DNA of 64,000 nt from Dendrophyllia cribrosa (taxonomy: Eukaryota > Cnidaria > Anthozoa > Scleractinia > Dendrophylliidae): NCBI GenBank assembly GCA_024195265.1, contig JAJLRJ010000011.1, positions 21,838,027 to 21,902,026 on the forward strand, in the 5' to 3' direction. The notes beneath the pieces were generated by a model that worked only from the letters and a program-made list of their open reading frames with translations, ran no database searches and had not been told where the DNA came from. The translations under genes were made by a program, and so were the position numbers. This document shows, piece after piece, positions 55,136 through 64,000 of this stretch. How positions within the stretch are numbered: the first letter of the stretch is position 1; every line of letters starts with the position of its first letter.

Positions 55136-55558
55136 ATGGATAAGTTACAGCCTCCGAGTGTCCTTGTACTCACAGGAAATTTAGCGGAAAACTGGCGGCG
55201 TTTTAAGCCGCAATTTCAGATTTACGAAGTAGCGTCAGGCCTAGCAAGAAAAGATGGAAAGGTTCGAGCGATGACATTGTTACACGTGGCGGGACCAGAG
55301 GCCTTAGAAGTTTACAACACGTTTCAGTGGGCCAGTGATGGCGATGAGAATAAAGTGGATAAAATAATGGAGCAGTTTGAGCGGTACTGTAATCCGAGGA
55401 AGAACTTAACTTTTGAAAGACATTCATTCTTTTCAAGGAATCAACTTGATGGGGAGTCGATTGACGCGTACGTGACTGACTTACGTAACAAGGCAGCAAG
55501 ATGTGAATTCGGTGATTTGAAGGATGGATTGATCCGTGATCGGATTGTTTGTGCATAA
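55136..55558 (+). pseudogene. truncated gag of the Gypsy element
   Basis: 140 codons from ATG 55136, with a capsid-like helical region (LTGNLAENWRRFKPQFQIY, later NQLDGESIDAYVTDLR). The frame breaks at 55556, and within about 60 bases the pol frame begins. The C-terminal capsid part and any zinc knuckle are missing, so several hundred bases were probably deleted. Confidence 0.8.
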
Positions 55559-55643
55559 ATGATGACACAGTGACGAACAGTCCTTCTTCATTGGTGCTTT
55601 AAGTGCGGGCAACAAAGGCACAGATAATGAATGGTACATAAAT

Positions 55644-58628
55644 TTGAAAGTTAAGGAAAGGTACATATCATTGAAGATTGACACTGGAGCTCAGTGCAAT
55701 GTCATCCCTGAAAGCATTTGTAAGGAAGTGGGTATTGTTTGTGGCAGTAAAAAGGGGTCGAGACTTGTTTCCTATTCTGGTCATGAAATCAAAACAGTGG
55801 GCAAGAGTGATGTGGCAGTTGAGTACAAAGGAAGATATCAGGTGATTGAGTTTCAGGTGGTTGATGCAGATGTCATACCGGTATTAGGGCTGCAAACCGC
55901 CACTGACCTTCAGTTAATACAGAGATTATATACTTTAGCATCAAGCGGTACACAGGAGACCAAACCAGAAATACTCGGTACCTATGCAGATCAGTTCAGA
56001 GGCATTGGAGCACTTCCAGGTGAATATGAGATAAAGATTGATGAAAGTGCAACTCCAGTAGTACACCCACCAAGGCGGATCCCATACATGTTAAAAGACA
56101 AAGTCAAGGCTGAACTATGTCGGATGGAAGAGATGGGTATTATCACAAAGGTTGAACAACCTACCAAGTGGGTCAACCCAATCGTTGTAGTTCGAAAGCC
56201 AAATGGAGATGTCCGTATCTGCCTTGATCCTGTTGATTTGAATAAAGCGGTAAAGAGAGAACATTACCCCTTAAAAACAATGGAAGAGGTAGCTGCAAGT
56301 ATGTCAAAAGCAACAGTTTTTTTAACCCTTGATGCTACATCAGGATTCTACCAGATCAAGTTGGCCGAGGAAAGTACTTGGCTTACTACGTTCAACACAC
56401 CCTTCGGCAGATTTAAATTTGAGAGGTTGCCATTTGGTCTGGTATCAGCCCCAGAGGTTTTTCAAAGGGCCATGTCTGAGATGTTTGAGGACATTGAGAA
56501 ATGTAAAGTGATTGTTGATGATTTGTTAGTGTGGGGCAAGAATACAGAGGATCATGATCACACTCTGAAGCAGGTGTTGAAGAGAGCAGCAGAGAATGAT
56601 TTAAGATTTAATGAGCAAAAGTGCAAGTTTCACAGGCAGGAAGTTGAATATGTGGGACATGTTTTTGGGACTGATGGCTTGAGACCAAGTCCAGACAGAA
56701 TTCAAGCCATTTTGAATATGCCACTTCCACAAGACAAAACAAGCCTACAAAGATTTATGGGTATGGTGAACTACCTGCATAAGTTTATTCCTAATTTGGC
56801 TAGCATTAATAAACCACTTCGTGAGCTGCTGGAGAAGACAGTGGAGTAGCACTGGATGGAAGCACAGCAGAAAGCGTACGAAGACCTTATCACCTGTATC
56901 ACTCAAGCACCGGTTCTTAAGTATTTTGATGTGAATGAAGAGGTCATTGTATCTGTTGATGCCTCCTCAGAGGGTGTGGGTGCCTGTTTGCTGCAAGGGA
57001 ACCAACCAGTAGCCTATGCATCAAGAGCACTGAACAATGCCGAGCGAAATTATGCTCAAATAGAAAAGGAAATGTTAGCTATTGTGTTTGGCACCAGCAA
57101 ATTTCACCAGTACATTTATGGGAAAACAGTTATGGTAGAAAGCGACCTTAAACCTCTAGAGAGTTTGTTCAAGAAACCATTGTCTATGGCCCCGCAGCGC
57201 ATTCAACGAATGATGCTTCGTGTACAACAGTATGACCTGATAGTCAAGTACAGACCTGGTGACCAATTGTACATTGCAGATACCCTTAGCCGTGCTAGTC
57301 AGTTGGAGTCTACATCACAGGCAGATGAGTTTGAAGTCCATTTGCTTGTACAAATTTCAAAAGAAAAGGCTGATGAGTTTAAGAGAGAGACGGACAGTGA
57401 TCCAGTGTTATCCAAACTGAAGAAAGTGATATTAACAGGCTGGCCTGAGAACAGGTCAGAAGTGGAGCCAGAATTACAAGATTACTGGAACTTTAGAGAT
57501 GAACTGTGTATATGTGATGGACTGTTGATGAAAGGTGATCGTCTTATCACTCCATATTGTTTGCGAGATGAAATGCTTGAGAAAATTCATGGCAGTCACC
57601 TAGGGGTGGAAAAATGTCTCAGCAGGGCAAGAGAGGGTTTGTTCTGGCCCAATATAAGCAAGAACATTAAAGAAAAAGTTGCCAGTTGTGGAGTTTGTAA
57701 TAAGTACAGGAACTATCAAGTCAAGGAGCCCTTGCTACCACATCCAGTTCCTGATCGACCTTGGCAGGTGTTAGCTGTAGACATGTTTGTCCTTGCTCAA
57801 GGGAAATTTGTTGTGCTCGTGGATTATTACTCAAAGTACTTTGAACTGACACAGCTCAAAGACAGCACAAGTGCCTCTGTCATCAACTGTCTAAAACAGC
57901 ATATGTGAAGACATGGAATACCGGAGGTTCTCCATTCAGATAATGGCACTGAATGTAGCAGTTTGGAATTTCAACAGTTTGCCAAACAGTATCAATTTCA
58001 GCATGTTACTTCATCACCGAGATTTCCTCAGAGCAATGGCTTAGTGGAACGTACAGTACAAACAGCCAAGAAACTGCTCAAAAAAGCATATGAGGATAAC
58101 AAAGATCCCTATTTAGCAATCTTGGAGTTACGCAATACTCCAATTCCTGGAGTTGGACTTTCTCCCACTCAGTTGCTTATGGGACGTCGCACAAGAAGCA
58201 TCATCCCTATTAAGAATACCTTGCTAAAGCCAATGGCCTACGACCCCAGTGAAGTTCAGCAAGTGCTGAAAGGAAAACAGCAAGTTCAGAAGAAGTATTT
58301 TGATCAAAGCTGCAAGTCTCTCGAACCATTAAAACCTGGAGATAGTATCAGGGTGCGTCAGAGAGGAACCTGGGAACCAGCAGTGAAAGCGAATGAACAT
58401 CATTACAGACGAAACCGGAGGGATATTCTGAAGACACAAGAAACCCCATTACATGAAGACTCGTCCAGTGAAGTAGCGGAGGACACCAACAGCAGAGACC
58501 CTGTTGCAGACCAACTACCTAATCACCCTAGGGACGAGTCTGATAGTGAACTCACATCAGCTACATCTCCCATTATCAGTAGAGTCAGTGGTCGAGTCAT
58601 CCACGTACCCTTGCGTTACCGAGAATGA
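55644..58628 (+). pseudogene. pol of the Gypsy element, single frame with two stop codons
   Basis: One reading frame holds the aspartic protease (KIDTGAQCNVIPE), RT (LDATSGFYQIKL, FGLVSAPEVFQ, VIVDDLLVWG), RNase H (VDASSEGVGACLLQ), the integrase zinc finger (H..H...CGVC) and the catalytic core (AVDMF, HSDNGTE, LVERTVQ). It is interrupted only by TAG at 56847-56849 between RT and RNase H, and TGA at 57906-57908 within the integrase core. Both look like single-base losses. RT ends in VDD, a common variant of YxDD. Not functional as it stands. Confidence 0.88.
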
Positions 58629-58769
58629 TTTCATTTGTCTGAATGACATTGAACACTGAACATTTTAATAGCAAAATGAGAACATGTTTCTAACATTTAG
58701 TTTTCTTTGTTATAGGACTGCTCACAGTTTTGCTATATTTGTTATTCAGTTAAGGGTTATAGAGAAAGA

Positions 58770-58866
58770 TGTTATGTTATGCATAGTCTGGGTACTCTGT
58801 GATATTCGGGGAGCCCAGGGGCAGTCGCCATCTGGATCCTAGATTGAGTTCAGTTTATATCTAACA
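58770..58866 (+). repeat. 3' LTR (97 bp)
   Basis: TGTTATG to TCTAACA, giving canonical TG...CA ends, followed by the ACACG target duplication. Confidence 0.9.
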
Positions 58867-59392
58867 ACACGGGCGTCTCTCCCCAGTCCCACTCTCCATA
58901 TTCACACTCGTTCCAGAAATTTCGTTCAAAGACCGCGCGCATTCGTATGACCAACGTAAAAAATACGACTGTTTTGCAGTCTATTTATTTCTCTTCTGTC
59001 TCAATCTCTTGCGTTAATTTAGGATAGGTGTTTGCCGCGAAGGGTTTAAACCCTGACCCTATTTAATCGTAAAAAATTAAAAATTGATACCTTTCTGTAC
59101 ATGGAAAGTTTAGCTTCAGGCATATAATACTAGACAGAGCCTAGTTTCATTGATACGCCATCATAACAATATCTTTTTCGTTTTTCTGGGTGTTTATGTA
59201 CTGTATACAATTTAAAGGAACCTCACCATGGATTATATCAAAGGCTCCTGTGAGCCAACCTGTGAATAAGAAATGGTAACGCGTAACGCAATATTGCGGT
59301 TAGTTTATGTCTTTATACTGACACGGTTCGATATTTATTTAAAATTAAACGTAACGAGTTTTGAAGAACGACAAAGGAAAAAAAGGTTCACG

Positions 59393-59470
59393 GCGAGATT
59401 TGAACTCGAGCCGTCTGAAGGCTGTTTGATTGCCATAACATGAACTACGTCACTAGGCCACAAAAACCTA
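59393..59470 (-). tRNA. tRNA-like sequence, uncertain
   Basis: On the minus strand, TGGCCTAGTGACGTAGTTCA resembles a box A and CGAGTTCAAATCTCG a box B with TTCAAAT loop. A normal acceptor stem and anticodon arm are not evident. Probably a tRNA-derived pseudogene or SINE head. Confidence 0.3.
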
Positions 59471-59471
59471 A

Positions 59472-60525
59472 GAAGAGTAAAATTTTATTATTAAAACGTA
59501 GATATGCAGTAAAACACGTATTAAAATTTTGCATTAAAAGACTCCAAAAAACATCTTTAATCTCATTGTTGTTTGTATTCGTTCACAACAAATTAGTTGT
59601 TGTTATCGCTGGATTCAAGTTGTTGTTGTTACGCAACGCATTCGTAACAAAACATTACCTCACCGTTTATTTCAAACTTGACCTAGTGGACCGTGCGTTT
59701 CTTTGAATCAGCAGTTTTTTCTCGCCCGCCATTTTTTAAAGAAAGGGTTGTTATTCGTTTTTCTTGGCAGCCGTGTACCTTGCCCTTAAATCTTAAGTTT
59801 ATTAAATAAACGTTTGAGGGGCTTACTTACAACTTCCTTTATTATACCCGGCGTTTATTCGGGGCCCGGCGTTTAATTGAGAAAATACGGTATATTTGAT
59901 CACCAACACTTACCCCAGGATAGCGAATTTTGATACGTCTTGACCAATCGTGTAATTCCTAGGAGTGGAAAAAACTTTGACAGAAACTTCAGGGAGAATG
60001 AACACCAGCTTTCGGCTCTAAGGTTTCTGGGATCGTTTAGGTAACCAGTAATAGTGACGATAGGTTGATGGTTTCCAAAGGCAACGATTTACCAATCATA
60101 GCTCATATTGGTTAACCAAGCTATCCCAGAAATCTTAACGCTAAAAGATGGTGCTCAGTCTCCCCATAGTTTCTGGAGGAGCGCATTTCAGGCTTTTTGA
60201 ACTAAACTGGGCGATTTTCGTTGTTAGTTATGTGCCTTTACTAGAGCCTGCGTGGTAGGCAGAAGCGGGGAGGAAGAGGGGGCATGAAAAAGGAGAGGGG
60301 GAAAGGGAAGGAACGCCTGCCATAAGAACCGGGCTATTCGCATTACGCCCATCGATTTCCTGGTAGTCTAAAAATGTCAACTGTCAATACGTTCACCAAT
60401 AAGAAACTGGCTGCGCTTTTACGCATGGCTGACTTCACGAGGGAATTTACCATGTTTACCGCCCAAAGCGAATTACATGTAGCCAATCGGAATTTCGCGG
60501 CCGCCACTATTTAGTACAACCGTTG
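59472..60525. other. stretch without recognised gene
   Basis: A G/A-rich patch at 60260-60315 and a CGGCGTTTATTCGGGGCCCG repeat end near 59850. No coding feature seen. Confidence 0.4.
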
Positions 60526-61879
60526 AAAATAAACATTTTTATCGCAGCCTTCTCATGATTTGATTACTTTTTGGCTCAATTTCTGTTCAGAGATTATGAC
60601 GTGACTTCTACGTCATATGACGTCGTCATCCCATGTGACAAGTTACAAAGGCTAGGGACGGCCTACTCATGTACTACCAGGCCGAGCTGGAATAGACCAT
60701 CATAGCCCGATCGTACTAGTGCGATAAAGGAGGCAGGGTACAACTGATTTCTTTAACCTTCAAAATGTAGTTCGATGAACTTATGGAGTTTTGAACGCTT
60801 CTAATGTTATTTCCATTCTACATTGTGTGCGCACGCTGAATCGACTTAACTGACACTTATTCCTCTGAAAAATATGCACATCCTCATCTTCTGTGTACAT
60901 GAGCTGTGCACTGTATTGCAAGCGACATTGTTGGACAATAGATCAATAAAATGCTTTAGAAAAAATTCCATAAAAAATGACCTAGGGGGCCATTATGTGC
61001 TGATAATTTTACAATTTTAATGTTATTTCCATTCTACGTTTTGTGGACACACTGAATCGAATTAACTGAGACTTATTTCTCTTCTGAAAAATATAAAGGA
61101 TCCGTCATGATTAAAAACGTAACACTAATAGTTTTGCAGGGTGCAATTAGTCTGCAATATGATCGGGGAAACTTCCATATGAAACGTATGGTTATGCTCG
61201 TCTAAAATTTGAATTAAACCCCCAAAGGAGATCAATCTTGGCGTGGCTCATGTTAATAAAAGTACAATCTGCAAAGGACCGAGAACGATAATGCTGCTAA
61301 CGGTATACGTAGGATCTGCGAGAGACCTAACCAACCAAGAAAAGAATCAACAAAAATACAATAAACTGCAGGACTGATCTGACTACGTAAAAAAGTAGAC
61401 TTTGCGAGGCACCATTACGACAGAAACCGATAAAGCAGGATCGTAACCGTGGACAGCTGTTTCGTTGTTATTACAACTCTTCAGCATGGTGTAGCGAACT
61501 AAATAACGCCAGCAAGAATGCCAGCGCAAATATACACAATGACCCGTTCAGTAATTCAGGTTTCGAACTATGTACTCACTTGTCACTTGAATCACGCGTT
61601 GCCACATCGCGTGTTCCGGGGAACAAGGAGCCCACAGTGTCGCAAAGATCTCTCGCAAAGAAAAAAAACATTGTCATCGAATTATTCGCGTGCCACCCTA
61701 AGCGATACCTTGATGGTTCAAAATATTGGGAGGCGTTTCTTCCTGAACACCCTAAGTGATACCAAAGTCCCTAATTTACACCCTTAAACAAGACGACGAG
61801 TACCCCTGGACCTATCACATGTAAGCCCCCCTCCTCCCCCCGGGCAATATGATGGCATCCGTTAATTGCTTGTTCAACT

Positions 61880-62489
61880 CTATATTCTTCTTGCTATGGC
61901 ACAGTTCTTAAAAGGTTTACAATTAAGCACGATCCCATAATCACTTTCCTCTTCATCAGGTATTATTTCATCCTTCGGACACTCAAATCTAAATTTGTAC
62001 AACAATCTTGCGGCGTATAGGAAAACTGCTCTTCTGGAAAAACCTTCGCCAGGACACGAACGTTTCCCTGCGGAGAAAGGCATGATCCCCTCCACCTGCA
62101 GCCTCCCATGCTTGTCCAAGAACCGCTCCGGCCGGAAACAAAACGGATCCTCCCAGCAATCAGGGTCATGATGAATGGCCCAGAGATTAACAAACACTGT
62201 CATATCCCGCGGGATAAAGAAACCCGCGAGTGAGGTGTCCCGCGTCGTCGAGTGTGGAACGGCAAGTGGAGTCTCACTCACATTGCGCTGCACTTCAGCA
62301 ATAAACGCATCCAAATATGGCAAGTTGGGTTTGTCTGATAATTCTGGCAGTCGCTTGGCGTTACCAATGACGTCATCTAATTGGCGATGGAGCCTGGCCT
62401 GCACATCCGGGTATTTGTTGATGTAATATAAAATCCAGATGATCACAGATGAAGGAGTTTCAGTACCAGGCATAAAAATATCAGAGGCG
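61880..62489 (-). CDS. cytochrome P450 last exon (CYP-2), rest beyond the window
   Basis: Acceptor ttttag at the right end, 610 bases in the same phase as CYP-1 exon 2, stop TAA at 61880. I-helix PGTET keeps the acidic-Thr pair, ExxR is EVQR, the PERF-like motif FRPERF, haem loop FSAGKRSCPG. All motifs are intact, so this copy looks functional if its first exon exists beyond 64000. The long satellite lies in its intron. Confidence 0.9.
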
Positions 62490-62765
62490 CTAAAACAAAG
62501 AAAAAATACTTTTAAATCGATATTTAGGTTTCAAAGCCCTGGTCTGAACGTAGCATGATAGTCGATTATAGTTGGGGTGAGGGGTTTTCATCCCAAACAA
62601 TCATCTACTACCGTACTACCGGTCAAACGATAGCGCATGATAATTGCTTCTCGTTTGACTCTCAACTATTATTGCACGACGAATAGGCAACTTTTTGACT
62701 CCATATTTCCTTTGTTTTTGGGCCTCGACAGAGACTGTTGACTTTTTGTAACCATTTTGGTGGGC

Positions 62766-62880
62766 ATTGGTAAAACCTGTGACGGTTATATACCCGTGAC
62801 GGACAACACGTGACGACCGTCACGGAGGTGTCACGGGATCGTCACGTGACCATCCCGGATAATATTCATAGATTTGTAAA
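62766..62880. repeat. GTGACGG/CGTCAC-rich insertion specific to copy B
   Basis: Absent at the matching place in copy A (45925). Contains repeated GTGACGG, CGTGACG and CCGTCACGG words in both orientations. Confidence 0.6.
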
Positions 62881-63040
62881 GCTATAGCTGAGCCCGCTAC
62901 TCTAGATGGCAACGGCTGACCGAAAAACTATCATCAGCTGTCATGCGCGTGGTGAAATGATCAAAATTATCACCATGAAAGTAAATAAGAGCGCGTGATA
63001 GTTGATGTGCATAATAGTTGGCGGTGAAACGAGAGCGCGC

Positions 63041-64000
63041 ATTTCGACTCATCTTCGACTATCATCAGCTATCTTGGACTATCGTCTATCATCAACTGTC
63101 TTTGACTATCATCAACTATCTTTGACTCCCGGGTGGGGGACTCCCATATAAAAATGACGGGGGTGCTCGTCGGAAATTTTCGAAGAGCACCCTAAAAGGT
63201 ACCAGAATGTTGTGTGAAGGGCGTGGCTCAAATGAATATTTCCCCCTAAGAGGTACCAATTCTTAAACAACAAATGTCATATTTTGGGCTAATACCCTAA
63301 AAGGTACCGCGATAATTCCAACGGGAGTCATTTTGAATTTTAGCACCCTAAGAGGTATCAATTGTACAAATTTTGACCCCTAAAAGGTACGACGAGCACC
63401 CCCGTCATTTTTATATTTGACTATCATCAACTATCTTTGACTATCATCAACTATCTTTGACTATCATCAGCTATCTTTGACTATCATCAGCTATCTTTGA
63501 CTATCATCAGCTATCTTTGACTATCATCAGCTATCCTTGACTATCATCAACTATCTTTGACTATCATCAGCTATCTTTGACTATCATCAACTACCTTTGA
63601 CTATCATCAACTATCTTTGACTATCATCAACTATCTTTGACTATCATCAACTATCTTTGACTATCATCAGCTATCTTTGACTATCATCAGCTATCTTTGA
63701 CTATCATCAGCTATCTTTGACTATCATCAGCTATCCTTGACTATCATCAACTATCCTTGACTATCATCAGCTATCTTTGACTATCATCAACTATCTTTGA
63801 CTATCATCAGCTATCCTTGACTATCATCAGCTATCCTTGACTATCATCAGCTATCTTTGACTATCATCAACTATCTTTGACTATCATCAACCATCTTTGA
63901 CTATCATCAACTATCTTTGACTATCATCAACTATCTTTGACTATCATCAACTATCTTTGACTATCATCAGCTATCCTTGACTATCATCAACTATCTTTGA
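63041..64000 (+). repeat. 20-bp satellite array, continuing past the window
   Basis: Unit CTATCATCAACTATCTTTGA with AA/AG and TT/CT variants, strictly periodic (three units per 60 bases) from 63417 to the end, about 29 units, plus imperfect units at 63041-63127. The matching place in the CYP-1 intron (48672-48706) has only one or two degenerate units. Stops occur in every frame. Confidence 0.95.
63128..63416 (+). mobile_element. GACGGGGGTG-family MITE inside the satellite
   Basis: The 289-bp insert interrupts the array, with TTTGACT on both sides (63121-63127 and 63416-63422, the shared T making the exact edge ambiguous). A perfect 26-bp inverted pair around ATGACGGGGGTGCTCGTCG lies near both ends. 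Internal AAAAGGTACC words are repeated. Confidence 0.75.

Larger units (their letters stand above)
55015..58866 (+). mobile_element. Ty3/Gypsy-type LTR retrotransposon, 3.85 kb, TSD ACACG
   Basis: Two 97-bp LTRs (55015-55111, 58770-58866) start TGTTATGTTATGCATAG and differ at three positions. ACACG lies directly before (55010-55014) and after (58867-58871). A TGGTGTCAGAAG primer-site-like sequence follows the left LTR and AGAGAAAGA precedes the right one. Contents are a truncated gag and a protease-RT-RNase H-integrase pol in one frame interrupted by two stops. The integrase lies after RNase H, which fits Gypsy. It lies between the two P450 copies. Confidence 0.92.
60530..62985. repeat. segmental duplication copy B (P450 last exon and flanks)
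   Basis: Partner of 43980-46045. Same order and orientation, with many small indels and about 115 extra bases at 62766-62880. Confidence 0.85.

Noticed and set aside
59022..59185. Left extension of the P450 segmental duplication (similar to 42694-42815 and 43838-43910)
   Set aside because: The shared sequence belongs to a poly-G-tipped dispersed repeat present more than once, so it does not prove that the duplication reaches this far.
63041..64000. CRISPR-like array
   Set aside because: The 20-bp units abut with no spacers and lie in an animal intron; it is a satellite.

Overview
The window is eukaryotic and very probably from an anthozoan cnidarian, most likely a stony coral. Genes are split by GT-AG introns, three Pol III tRNA genes are present, and one receptor has a trefoil domain, a Frizzled-type cysteine-rich domain (CRD) and a tyrosine kinase. 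Most of the remaining DNA is nested fold-back elements, many of them beside long G or C homopolymers. The coral assignment is inference; no species can be named.

All cellular protein genes lie on the minus strand. From right to left they are: the last exon of a cytochrome P450 (61880-62489, rest beyond the window); a complete two-exon paralogue (45031-50633, 482 aa); a complete nine-exon receptor tyrosine kinase, RTK-1 (20808-41881, 718 aa); a paralogous trefoil plus CRD gene, RTK-2 (15027 down to at least 9919), whose kinase I could not find; and a lone signal-peptide exon (2873-2948) that probably starts a third member running off the left edge. Every splice junction proposed joins in phase. 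RTK-2 repeats the exon order and intron phases of RTK-1, so this looks like a head-to-tail receptor cluster. Two tRNA-Arg(UCU) genes and one tRNA-Trp(CCA) gene lie inside RTK-1 introns.

The two P450 last exons sit in a segmental duplication (about 43980-46045 plus 48608-48706, against 60530-63060). Comparing the copies shows a 2.55 kb insertion in the intron of the complete gene, about 115 bp extra in the other copy, and expansion of a 20-bp satellite at the right edge.

Mobile DNA includes a nearly whole Gypsy-type LTR element (55015-58866, 97-bp LTRs, target duplication ACACG), a LINE fragment (17516-19023), a Penelope-like GIY-YIG fragment between inverted arms (53449-54105), two Harbinger-like TAA-flanked MITEs (4017-4742 and 15893-17201), and many palindromic or minisatellite-bearing fold-back elements. 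Nothing resembles a bacterial operon, CRISPR array or plasmid. The most novel items are the trefoil-CRD kinase family and the fold-backs whose arms carry minisatellites or gene fragments.
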